From positions 1-11,937 of the forward strand of contig DAITAT010000054.1 in the NCBI GenBank assembly GCA_036824145.1: DNA of 11,937 nt, read 5' to 3'. Numbering within the stretch: the stretch's first letter is position 1; the number at the start of each line of letters is the position of its first letter. This stretch comes from DATMMS01 sp036824145 (lineage in GTDB: Bacteria > Chloroflexota > Dormibacteria > DASZGP01). The translations under genes were made by a program, and so were the position numbers. Below the pieces are notes generated by a model. It saw only the letters and a program-made list of their open reading frames with translations, had not been told where the DNA came from and ran no database searches. Below, in pieces: positions 1 to 5,925 of this stretch.

Positions 1-642
1 TCGCTCGGCGACTCGGAGACCCTGGCCTTCGGTGTGGTGGTGGCAGCGACGACGGGGTGGTTCCTCTGGCGGTCGGGCCGCGTCCCAGTGCTGATCCGGT
101 CGCTGGTCTTCCTGGACGTCCTGTTTTTCATGACCACCGCGACCATCGCAAACCTGACAACCCACGAGAGCCTCGGCGCCGTGGCCTTGCCCCTGGCGTT
201 GGCCGTCACGTCGGCAACTGGTCTCGTTGCCACTACGGCCTACCTGATTCGAGGCGCCGCTCCCGGAGCGACCACGAAGGGCCCGGCACGCGTCGTCATC
301 TGGGCCGTTGTCCTGTGCGCGGCGGTCGTCGGAGTCACAATAACCGGGGCCTCCGGAGGGTCGCAGCAGGCGCTGGGTGGCGATCTCAAGCTCAGCGCCC
401 ACAGCGCCAAGTTCTCAACCACGACTCTGAGCATTTCTGCCGGGCAGGTCGCGATCTACGCGACCAATAACGATCTCTTCTGGCACACCGTCACCATCAA
501 TGAGCTCGGCGTGGACGTGAGGATCCCGGTCAAGGGCCACCGCAGGATCACCTTCACCGCCGCTCCGGGGACATACACGTTCTACTGCGCCATCCCTGGG
601 CACGCCGGCATCGGCATGAAGGGAACCCTGACCGTCCGATAG
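1..642 (+). CDS. Membrane-anchored cupredoxin (blue copper) protein, 5'-truncated
   Basis: The frame is open to the left edge, so the true start probably lies outside the window. A GTG at 34 is the first internal start candidate, but it would cut into a hydrophobic segment. Numbering from that GTG, about four membrane segments are visible: one at the extreme N-terminus and others near residues 18-40, 47-72 and 86-104. A cupredoxin domain follows at about 117-202. Its likely type 1 copper ligands are H151 (in FWHTVTI), C185, H190 and M195. The C-x4-H-x4-M spacing is the one known from rusticyanin, while plastocyanin has C-x2-H. There is no CuA CxxxC motif, so it is not a cytochrome oxidase subunit II. 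Inferred role: a single-electron carrier held on the outer face of the cytoplasmic membrane. Its partner is not visible. It converges on the receiver gene ending at 667. Confidence 0.85.
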   Translation, partial: SLGDSETLAFGVVVAATTGWFLWRSGRVPVLIRSLVFLDVLFFMTTATIANLTTHESLGAVALPLALAVTSATGLVATTAYLIRGAAPGATTKGPARVVIWAVVLCAAVVGVTITGASGGSQQALGGDLKLSAHSAKFSTTTLSISAGQVAIYATNNDLFWHTVTINELGVDVRIPVKGHRRITFTAAPGTYTFYCAIPGHAGIGMKGTLTVR

Positions 643-660
643 CCAACCTGCGTTGGGGCT
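641..660. terminator. Possible hairpin between convergent genes
   Basis: CCAAC (643-647) pairs with GTTGG (652-656) around a CTGC loop. The stem can continue as AGCC with GGCT across a two-G bulge. It starts within the cupredoxin stop codon and ends just before the stop of the opposing receiver gene, where a bidirectional terminator would be expected. No T-tract follows on either strand, so assignment as an intrinsic terminator is weak. Confidence 0.3.
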
Positions 661-666
661 GGCGGG

Positions 667-1044
667 CTATGCGGTCTTGGCGGTGGCCTCGGTCCAGGCC
701 TCGACCAGGCGGTCGGGCATGAACTCGGACTTGGGGATATAGGCGGCGGCGCCACACTCGGCGGCGCGGGGAGCGTACTCGTCGTACTCGTAGGTTGAGA
801 GCAGCAGCACCACCACCGGGGTCAGGTCCTGGAGGATCTGCCGGGTGGCGTCAAGGCCGTTGATCCCGGGCAGGTTCACATCCATCAGGACCAGGTCGGG
901 CTTGAGCTCGTGGGCCATCTTGACCGAGTCCTCGCCGGTCTCGGCCTCGCCCACGACCTCGAAGTCGTCGGTGGCCTCGACCACGGCTCGCGCGGCCATC
1001 CGAAAGGGGGCTTGGTCATCGACTATCAAGACTTTCACAGCCAT
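667..1044 (-). CDS. Single-domain (CheY-like) response regulator
   Basis: This 125-residue protein is a complete receiver domain with no output domain. The acidic pocket is D9/D10, the phospho-acceptor is D55 (in LVLMDVNLPG), the switch Ser/Thr is S83 or T84, and the conserved lysine is K105 (in YIPKS). The ATG at 1044 is chosen because the first beta strand (VKVLIVDD) starts immediately after it and GGAG lies just upstream (1047-1050), though only 2 nt from the ATG. The frame extends 34 residues further, but that stretch does not look like receiver sequence. Receiver-only proteins typically act as phosphorelay intermediates or bind a target protein. No kinase or phosphotransferase is in the window, so its partners are unknown. 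It is divergent from the NarL-type regulator at 1158, with 113 bp between them. Confidence 0.88.
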   Translation of the reverse strand: MAVKVLIVDDQAPFRMAARAVVEATDDFEVVGEAETGEDSVKMAHELKPDLVLMDVNLPGINGLDATRQILQDLTPVVVLLLSTYEYDEYAPRAAECGAAAYIPKSEFMPDRLVEAWTEATAKTA

Positions 1045-1085
1045 ATCTCCACTCTCAGGATACAGAGGGACCGTGATTCGGGACA

Positions 1086-1099
1086 TGGTGCTAACACCA
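1086..1099. promoter_or_regulatory. Inverted repeat between divergent response regulator genes
   Basis: TGGTG (1086-1090) and CACCA (1095-1099) flank a CTAA spacer. It is the clearest symmetric element in the 113-bp region between the two divergent regulator genes (667-1044 and 1158-1820), so it could be an operator for one of them. It does not match the CRP-type TGTGA-N6-TCACA pattern. Assignment rests only on symmetry and position. I see no convincing -35/-10 pair in this spacer on either strand. Confidence 0.25.
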
Positions 1100-1157
1100 C
1101 CCCTTACGGTGATGCCAGGCCCGATCTCAACCCCTATGCGTCCCATATCCTTGGGGC

Positions 1158-1820
1158 GTGCCGATACGGGTGGTCATCGCGGAGGATAACTACCTGGTCC
1201 GGGAGGGGGTAAGGCAGCTCATCGAATCCCTCCCCGACCTGGAGCTGGTGGGCGTCTGCGAGGACATGGAAGGGCTGCTCAACGCCGTCGAAGAGCAGAG
1301 ACCAGACGTCGTCCTCACTGACATCCGGATGCCGCCGACGGGGACCGACGAGGGGCTGCAGGTGGCGGAGAAACTGCGCCACAGCCATCCCGCCACCGGC
1401 GTCGTCGTCCTCAGCCAGTTCGTCGAGTCCGAGTACGCCCTGGCCCTGTTGGAGAACGGCGCCGCCGGGCGCGCCTACCTGCTCAAGGAGCGCGTCAGCG
1501 ACGTCCAGCAGCTGGTCGACGCGATCAAGGAGGTGGCCGCAGGTGGATCGGTCATCGACCCCAAGGTCATCGAAGCCCTGGTGGCGGCCCGCACCGCGGC
1601 CCAGGACTCACCGCTGGCCAGCCTGACGCCACGGGAAAAAGAGGTCCTCGAGCAGCTGGCCCAGGGTAAGAACAACGCCGCCCTCGCGGCGGCGCTCTTC
1701 CTCACCGAGCGCGCCGTCGAGAAGCACATCAACGCGATCTTCTCCAAGCTTCAGCTCTCCGAGGAGAAGGAGATCCACCGCCGCGTCAAAGCGGCGCTGA
1801 TGTACCTGGGCAAGGCCTGA
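1158..1820 (+). CDS. NarL/FixJ-family response regulator (receiver + LuxR-type HTH)
   Basis: This 220-residue protein has a receiver domain at about residues 3-125. E9/D10 form the acidic pocket, D55 (in VVLTDIRMP) is the phospho-acceptor, S86 the switch residue and K110 (in YLLK) the conserved lysine. A linker leads to a LuxR-type helix-turn-helix. LTPREKEVL (156-164) begins the scaffold and VEKHINAIFSKL (187-198) is the recognition-helix end, both as in classical NarL proteins. The start is the GTG at 1158, right before the first beta strand; its ribosome site is poor (only GGGG nearby). Inferred role: phosphorylation-dependent DNA-binding transcription factor. Its receiver and HTH align along their whole length with the N-terminal part of the cyclase protein encoded on the other strand at 1845-3167, so the two are paralogues. 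It has no adjacent histidine kinase. Confidence 0.92.
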   Translation: MPIRVVIAEDNYLVREGVRQLIESLPDLELVGVCEDMEGLLNAVEEQRPDVVLTDIRMPPTGTDEGLQVAEKLRHSHPATGVVVLSQFVESEYALALLENGAAGRAYLLKERVSDVQQLVDAIKEVAAGGSVIDPKVIEALVAARTAAQDSPLASLTPREKEVLEQLAQGKNNAALAAALFLTERAVEKHINAIFSKLQLSEEKEIHRRVKAALMYLGKA

Positions 1821-1828
1821 GGCTCGAC

Positions 1829-1841
1829 CCCGGCGCCCGGG
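1829..1841. terminator. GC-rich hairpin between convergent regulator genes
   Basis: CCCGG (1829-1833) pairs with CCGGG (1837-1841) around a 3-nt loop, inside the 24-bp gap between two convergent stop codons. There is no T-run. It may help limit read-through on both strands, but the stem is short and GC-rich repeats are common in this genome. Confidence 0.25.
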
Positions 1842-1844
1842 ACT

Positions 1845-3167
1845 TCAGACGGGGGCGGCGTTGACAGCCGCGATCCGGTAGCCGCCGACCTCGGAAACCC
1901 TGCCCTTGACCTGCTGCCGGGGCAGTTCCTCGGCTTCGACCGCGCTCTTGAGCGCGGCGTACGTCGGCTCGCTGAGGACGATCTCGCCCGCCGCCGCCCA
2001 GCCCTGGATCCGCTGGGCGAGGTTGACGCTGTCGCCGACGACCGAGTACTCGAGCCGCTCCTCGGAGCCGAGCAGAGCCGCCGCCACCTCGCCGGTCGAG
2101 ACGCCGATGCCAAGCCCAAACTCCGGCAGGCCCTCGTCCCTCCAGCGAAGGTTGAGCTGGTCCTGGGCGGCGTGCATCTTGGTGGCGCCGCCCACCGCCC
2201 GGTCGGCGTGGTCATCCTGGGGGATCGGCGCCCCGTAGACCGCCATCACGGCATCGCCGACGAACTGCATGATGGTGCCGCCATCGGCGAGGATGGCGTG
2301 GTTCATGGCGGCTCGGTGCTCACCGATCTGGTTCGCCAGGACGCTGGGGTCTGCCCCCTCAGCGATCGCCGAGTAGCCCCTGATGTCGGACATCAGCACC
2401 GTTACGATGAGCCGTTCGGTCTCGCCGATTCGCTTACCTGCCTGGCGGACCTTCTCGGCGATGCCGCCGGGGAGCAGGCGGCTCAGCGACTCGCCTTGCT
2501 CCTTGCCGTCGACGATCGCCCGGTGAAGCGACTTCAACCGATCGAGGGAGCCCTTGGTCCCGGCGCTGGCCTCCTCGGCCAGCTTCAAGAACAGCCGGTC
2601 GACAGCTTCGGAGACCGCGCTCGCGGTCGTCTTCTGGGCCGCGGCGATGGCCTTGATGGTCCGACCTTCGGCCACCATCCGCAGCAGCGCCTCCTCGGCG
2701 GCGGAAAGGCCCCCTGTCGGCGTGACCGGCTTCATCATCGCCTCGACGATCCGGGGGTCCAGGACCGAGCCCCCGGTGGTGACCTCACGGACCGCACGCA
2801 CCAGCTGGTCCCCTTCCGCGACCCGGTCCTTCAGCAGGTAGGCGCAGCCCGCGGCTCCGTCGGCGAGCAGGGCCACCGCGTACTCTGGATCGTCGAACTG
2901 GGAGAGGATGACAACGCCGGTCCCGGGGTGAAGCTTCTTGACCTCGCCCGCGGCTGCGATGCCCTCGTTGCTGAAATTGGGAGGCATCCGGATATCGGTG
3001 ACCACCACCTGCGGGTTGGCAGCGCTGGCGCCCGCGACCAGCTCGTCGTAGTCCGCGGCCACGCCGATGACCTCGATATCGTCGGCCATCGACAGCAGCG
3101 CCCTGACGCCTTCGCGCACGATCAGGTTGTCGTCCGCCAAGAAGACCGAGATTCTCCCCTCAGGCAT
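1845..3167 (-). CDS. Response regulator with class III adenylate/guanylate cyclase output domain
   Basis: This 440-residue protein has three parts. The receiver (about 5-130) has D12/D13, phospho-acceptor D58 (in VVVTDIRMP), S89 and K113. Residues 154-196 follow the LuxR-HTH pattern of the neighbouring NarL-type protein (LSAAEEALL, VSEAVDRLFLKL) but have lost the usual PREKEVL and VEKH residues, so DNA binding is doubtful. A helical linker with the LLPGGIAEKV element typical of bacterial cyclases leads to a class III catalytic domain at about 252-430. The metal-binding aspartates are D261 (SDIRGYS) and D305 (FVGDAVMAVYG). D379, N382 and R386 lie in VVGDSVNLAQR; N382 and R386 are the expected transition-state residues. 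The position where adenylate cyclases usually carry the purine-selecting lysine (KFIGDA) is Q301. Inferred role: phosphorylation-controlled synthesis of cAMP, or possibly another cyclic nucleotide, in the cytoplasm. It is divergent from a cNMP-binding protein gene. Confidence 0.92.
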   Translation of the reverse strand: MPEGRISVFLADDNLIVREGVRALLSMADDIEVIGVAADYDELVAGASAANPQVVVTDIRMPPNFSNEGIAAAGEVKKLHPGTGVVILSQFDDPEYAVALLADGAAGCAYLLKDRVAEGDQLVRAVREVTTGGSVLDPRIVEAMMKPVTPTGGLSAAEEALLRMVAEGRTIKAIAAAQKTTASAVSEAVDRLFLKLAEEASAGTKGSLDRLKSLHRAIVDGKEQGESLSRLLPGGIAEKVRQAGKRIGETERLIVTVLMSDIRGYSAIAEGADPSVLANQIGEHRAAMNHAILADGGTIMQFVGDAVMAVYGAPIPQDDHADRAVGGATKMHAAQDQLNLRWRDEGLPEFGLGIGVSTGEVAAALLGSEERLEYSVVGDSVNLAQRIQGWAAAGEIVLSEPTYAALKSAVEAEELPRQQVKGRVSEVGGYRIAAVNAAPV

Positions 3168-3204
3168 GGGCTCTATTTGGCCTTACTCGGCGCGGGACGG
3201 CAAG

Positions 3205-3250
3205 GGGGTAAGCATCCTTGGCGGGTCGGGGTAAGCATCCGTGGCGAGTC
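3205..3250. repeat. Tandem 23-bp direct repeat in the cyclase/cNMP-receptor intergenic region
   Basis: Two head-to-tail copies, 3205-3227 and 3228-3250, each begin with the 13-bp core GGGGTAAGCATCC. They differ at only two of 23 positions. A degenerate third start (GGGGG then CCACCATCC) follows at 3251. The 23-bp period is close to two helical turns, so proteins bound to both copies would sit on nearly the same DNA face. The first copy also lies within an inverted repeat, CAAGG-N10-CCTTG (3201-3220). The position is upstream of both divergent genes and fits an operator array for the flanking regulator genes, or for another factor. That function is inferred. Confidence 0.6.
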
Positions 3251-3283
3251 GGGGGCCACCATCCCCCACCGTCGGCAGGGCTG

Positions 3284-3289
3284 TATCAT
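3284..3289 (+). promoter_or_regulatory. Candidate -10 element for the cNMP-receptor/WS-DGAT operon
   Basis: TATCAT matches the TATAAT consensus at five of six positions and stands out in this GC-rich spacer. No good TTGACA-like -35 is visible at the right distance, which would fit an activator-dependent promoter with the 23-bp repeats upstream. Transcription from here would give a leader of roughly 60 nt. That leader includes a small GCCC-TGA-GGGC hairpin at 3302-3312. Confidence 0.3.
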
Positions 3290-3343
3290 CGACGCCGCCC
3301 GGCCCTGAGGGCTACCGTGGAGGCTGCCAAGAACGGTTACATG

Positions 3344-3348
3344 GGAGG
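3344..3348 (+). promoter_or_regulatory. Ribosome binding site fixing the start at 3358
   Basis: GGAGG lies 9 nt before the ATG at 3358. It decides against the longer in-frame GTG start at 3241, which lies in the repeat region and has a low-complexity, non-domain N-terminus. Confidence 0.7.
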
Positions 3349-3357
3349 TTAGGAATC

Positions 3358-4368
3358 ATGCGAGTTGAGTCGTCAGTCACGTCGATATCCTGGATCCCCT
3401 CGGAGGCGATCAAGGGCATGACCAAGATGCCCTTCGAGATGGGCGTGGCCCACTACGACGAGGCGCCCCCCGACGTAATCGAGGACCTCGAGGCGCTGCG
3501 CCTCGCTGACCGGTTCCGTTTCGCCAACGAGCTGCGCGCCTGGATCGAGGTAGTCGACGGGCATGTTGTCGAAGCCGGCTATTCCGGCAAGGGACACATC
3601 GGCTCCACCACCGTGTCGTTCGGGGTCGGCAAGACAACTGTCGCCGCCGTCAGCCTGCCCGACCGGCAGCCTGAGCCGGAAATCAGCGAGACGTCGGCCC
3701 GTTTCGTACAGACCTCCGGCGGGAGGACCGGGTTGCCGATGCCGCGGCGCGTGAAATACCCCCCCTTCATACAGATCTCCGCGCCGCTGGCCTGGACCAC
3801 CCTGGGGCTCACCATCCACGCCGACGGCCGGGTCGAGCACGACGTCGTCGGCGCCAGTCCGTTCCCGCGCCACTGGATCTACGACGCCGACGGCAAGCTG
3901 GCAAAGAAGACCGGGGTGATCGACTTCAAGAGCTGGTACACCAAGGCCTTCGGCGGCCACAGCCCCTGGGGCGACGAGGACTCGCCGGCGCTGGTCACCG
4001 AGGTGGAGACCGCGCTGGAGCGAGAACTCTCGCAGCACATCATGAAGGGCGGCGCCTCGCCCAAGATCTCAAAAGTGGACAAGGGCAAGACGCTGGTGGA
4101 GCAGGGCGACCACGGCCACGAGCTGTTCCTGCTCCTTGACGGAGTGCTGGGCGTGGAGGTCGGCGGTGAAAAGCTGGTCGACCTCGGTCCCGGCGCGGTC
4201 CTGGGCGAGCGGGCGCTGGTCGAGGGCGGGTCACGCACCGCCACCCTCCGGGCCGTCACGCCCTGCCGCGTCGCGGTCGTGACCGGCGACCAGATCGATC
4301 CCGCCAAGCTGGCCGAGCTCGCCGGCGGCCATCGCCGCGAGGAGAGGGCCGCGCAAGCCACAGACTGA
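3358..4368 (+). CDS. Cyclic-nucleotide-binding protein with unrecognised N-terminal domain
   Basis: This 336-residue protein has a C-terminal cNMP-binding domain at about residues 235-320. Its phosphate-binding cassette is visible at 281-295 (LGERAL then GGSRTA). E284 and R293 correspond to the residues that hold the ribose and cyclic phosphate in CRP- and PKA-type domains. No helix-turn-helix follows, so it is not a CRP-family transcription factor. The N-terminal ~225 residues match no family I can name. They look soluble and mixed alpha/beta, with aromatic, Gly- and Pro-rich segments (PPFIQISAPLAWTTLGL, SPFPRHWIYDADG) and no signal peptide or membrane segment. The gene is divergent from the cyclase gene and starts an operon with the WS/DGAT (26-bp gap) and a small protein. 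Inferred role: an effector whose N-terminal domain is switched by the nucleotide made by the neighbouring cyclase. Confidence 0.85.
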   Translation: MRVESSVTSISWIPSEAIKGMTKMPFEMGVAHYDEAPPDVIEDLEALRLADRFRFANELRAWIEVVDGHVVEAGYSGKGHIGSTTVSFGVGKTTVAAVSLPDRQPEPEISETSARFVQTSGGRTGLPMPRRVKYPPFIQISAPLAWTTLGLTIHADGRVEHDVVGASPFPRHWIYDADGKLAKKTGVIDFKSWYTKAFGGHSPWGDEDSPALVTEVETALERELSQHIMKGGASPKISKVDKGKTLVEQGDHGHELFLLLDGVLGVEVGGEKLVDLGPGAVLGERALVEGGSRTATLRAVTPCRVAVVTGDQIDPAKLAELAGGHRREERAAQATD

Positions 4369-4382
4369 CAAGGATCCGCTGG

Positions 4383-4388
4383 AAGGAG
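4383..4388 (+). promoter_or_regulatory. Ribosome binding site for the WS/DGAT gene
   Basis: AAGGAG sits 6 nt before the GTG at 4395, supporting this GTG as the start. It lies in the 26-bp gap after the upstream stop, consistent with a shared transcript. Confidence 0.75.
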
Positions 4389-4394
4389 ATATCA

Positions 4395-5903
4395 GTGCCC
4401 GCTCAAAGACTCAGCTCGCTGGATTCGTCGTTCCTCCACCTCGAGACCCGCAACACCCATATGCACATCGGTGGTATCGCCATCTTTGAGCCCGGTCCCT
4501 GGAAGAGCCACGACGAGCGTTACCAGGCGCTGGTGAGGCACATCGAACCGCGGCTCGACCTGATGCCACGTTACCGGCAGAAGGTTGCATTCCTGCCCCT
4601 CAACGTCGACACGCCGGTGTGGGTCGACGACGACAAGTTCGACATCAACTTCCATGTCAAGCGCGCGGCGATCCCAGGCAAAGGCACCAAGAAACAGCTG
4701 TGCGACCACATCGAGCGGGTCTTCTCGCGGCAGCTGGATCGTCGGCATCCACTATGGGAGCTCTACTACATCGAGAACATCGAGGGCGACAAGTGGGGCC
4801 TGCTGACCAAGACCCACCACGCGCTCGTCGACGGCCTCGGGGCGTTGGAGCTGGCGACCGTGCTGATGGACACCACCGACGATTACGTCCCGCCAGCAGA
4901 GAAGTCCAAGTGGAAGAGCGCCAGGAACGATCCTGGCACCCTGGGGCTGCTGATGCAGAGCCTGCGCGAGCGAGCTGCGGCTCCCGCCGGCATCGTCCGG
5001 ACGGCCGTCCACGCGGTCAGCAACCCGGGCCGGCTCGCCTCCGCCCTCTCCGAGGGCGCGGGCGCCCTGGCCGTCACGGTCCGCGAACTGACACCTCCGG
5101 AGGGACCGCTCAACGGGCCCACCGGGCCCAGCCGCGCTTACTGGTACAGCAGCTTCGAACTGGACGAGTTCAAGGAGATCAAGACCGCCTTCGGCGCCAC
5201 CATCAACGACGTCGTCCTGGGCATCGTCTCAGGCGGCTTCCGCAAGTACCTCGAAATCCATGACGAGGACGTCGACCACCTCAAGCTGAAGGCGCTGGTC
5301 CCGGTCTCGCTGCGCGACGAGAAGCAGAAGACCGCGCTCGGCAACGTGCTGGCCCTGATGCTCGTGCCGCTGCCAGTCGATGAGCCCTTCCCGGCGGCCC
5401 GGATGCGCAAGGCCAAGGCCAACATCGACAAGCTCAAGAAGAGCAAGCAGGCGCTTGGCGCCGACATCCTCCTCAAGCTGGCGGGGTTCGCCCCGGCCAC
5501 CCTGCACGGAATGGTGGCCCGTGCCTCGCTTCGATCAATGAACTACAACACCATCGTCACCAACGTGCCCGGCCCTCAGTGGCCGCTGTATACGCTGGGC
5601 TGCCGGCTGGTACAAGCGATGCCGATCGCCTTCCTCTACGAGGGGATGCAGGTCGCCACCGCGATCTTCAGCTACCTGGGCGCGATCAACTTCGGCTATA
5701 TCGCCGACCGCTCCGCTTTCCCCGACCTGCCCCGACTTGGCCAATGCATGGAGGCGTCGTTTGCCGAGCTTCTCGACGTCGCTCGAGCCAGCCAGGCCGC
5801 CCCTACGCCGGCCAAGAAACGCCCGGCGGCACCTCGACCCAGCGGCGCCCGACCTCACCCGCAGGGACACAGCCGCGCTACTGTTGTAGCCAGGGGGCGT
5901 TGA
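4395..5903 (+). CDS. Wax ester synthase / acyl-CoA:diacylglycerol acyltransferase (WS/DGAT)
   Basis: This 502-residue protein has the size and motif order of bacterial WS/DGATs. These transfer an acyl group from acyl-CoA to a fatty alcohol (wax ester) or to diacylglycerol (triacylglycerol). The N-terminal signature SSLDSSFLHLE is at 7-17 and RHPLWELYYIEN at 117-128. The catalytic HHxxxDG is HHALVDG at 141-147, with H142 as the expected general base. Further family motifs are INDVVLGIVSGG (about 267-278), PVSLRDE and TNVPGP near residue 400. There is no signal peptide; such enzymes usually associate with the inner membrane or lipid droplets. The last ~35 residues form a Pro/Ala/Arg-rich basic tail beyond the usual domain. 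The gene lies between a cNMP-binding protein and a small protein, so cyclic-nucleotide control is a reasonable inference. Substrate preference cannot be read from sequence. Confidence 0.95.
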   Translation: MPAQRLSSLDSSFLHLETRNTHMHIGGIAIFEPGPWKSHDERYQALVRHIEPRLDLMPRYRQKVAFLPLNVDTPVWVDDDKFDINFHVKRAAIPGKGTKKQLCDHIERVFSRQLDRRHPLWELYYIENIEGDKWGLLTKTHHALVDGLGALELATVLMDTTDDYVPPAEKSKWKSARNDPGTLGLLMQSLRERAAAPAGIVRTAVHAVSNPGRLASALSEGAGALAVTVRELTPPEGPLNGPTGPSRAYWYSSFELDEFKEIKTAFGATINDVVLGIVSGGFRKYLEIHDEDVDHLKLKALVPVSLRDEKQKTALGNVLALMLVPLPVDEPFPAARMRKAKANIDKLKKSKQALGADILLKLAGFAPATLHGMVARASLRSMNYNTIVTNVPGPQWPLYTLGCRLVQAMPIAFLYEGMQVATAIFSYLGAINFGYIADRSAFPDLPRLGQCMEASFAELLDVARASQAAPTPAKKRPAAPRPSGARPHPQGHSRATVVARGR

Positions 5904-5913
5904 TCTACGAATA

Positions 5914-5918
5914 GGAGG
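5914..5918 (+). promoter_or_regulatory. Ribosome binding site for the small operon protein
   Basis: GGAGG lies 7 nt before the ATG at 5926, within the 22-bp gap after the WS/DGAT stop. This strong site is good evidence that the short downstream frame is a real gene. Confidence 0.75.
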
Positions 5919-5925
5919 CAACCAG

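Noticed and set aside
1..642. Cytochrome c oxidase subunit II
   Set aside because: The CuA CxxxC motif is absent. Only a single Cys with His, His and Met ligands for type 1 copper is present.
1045..1146. 34-residue N-terminal extension of the receiver-only regulator
   Set aside because: It lies before the first beta strand of a complete receiver and has no ribosome site. The ATG at 1044 has GGAG directly upstream.
2172..3308. Long + strand open frame (378 codons) opposite the cyclase gene
   Set aside because: Composition is typical of an antisense shadow in high-GC DNA, with no recognisable motifs, and it lies over the well-supported response regulator-cyclase gene.
3241..3357. GTG start at 3241 for the cNMP-binding protein
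   Set aside because: The extra 39 residues are low-complexity and partly encoded by the tandem repeat region. A GGAGG site 9 nt before the ATG at 3358 marks the real start.
3616..3642. GVGKTT in the cNMP protein as a Walker A loop
   Set aside because: The first glycine of G-x4-GK[ST] is missing, and no Walker B or nucleotide-binding context follows.
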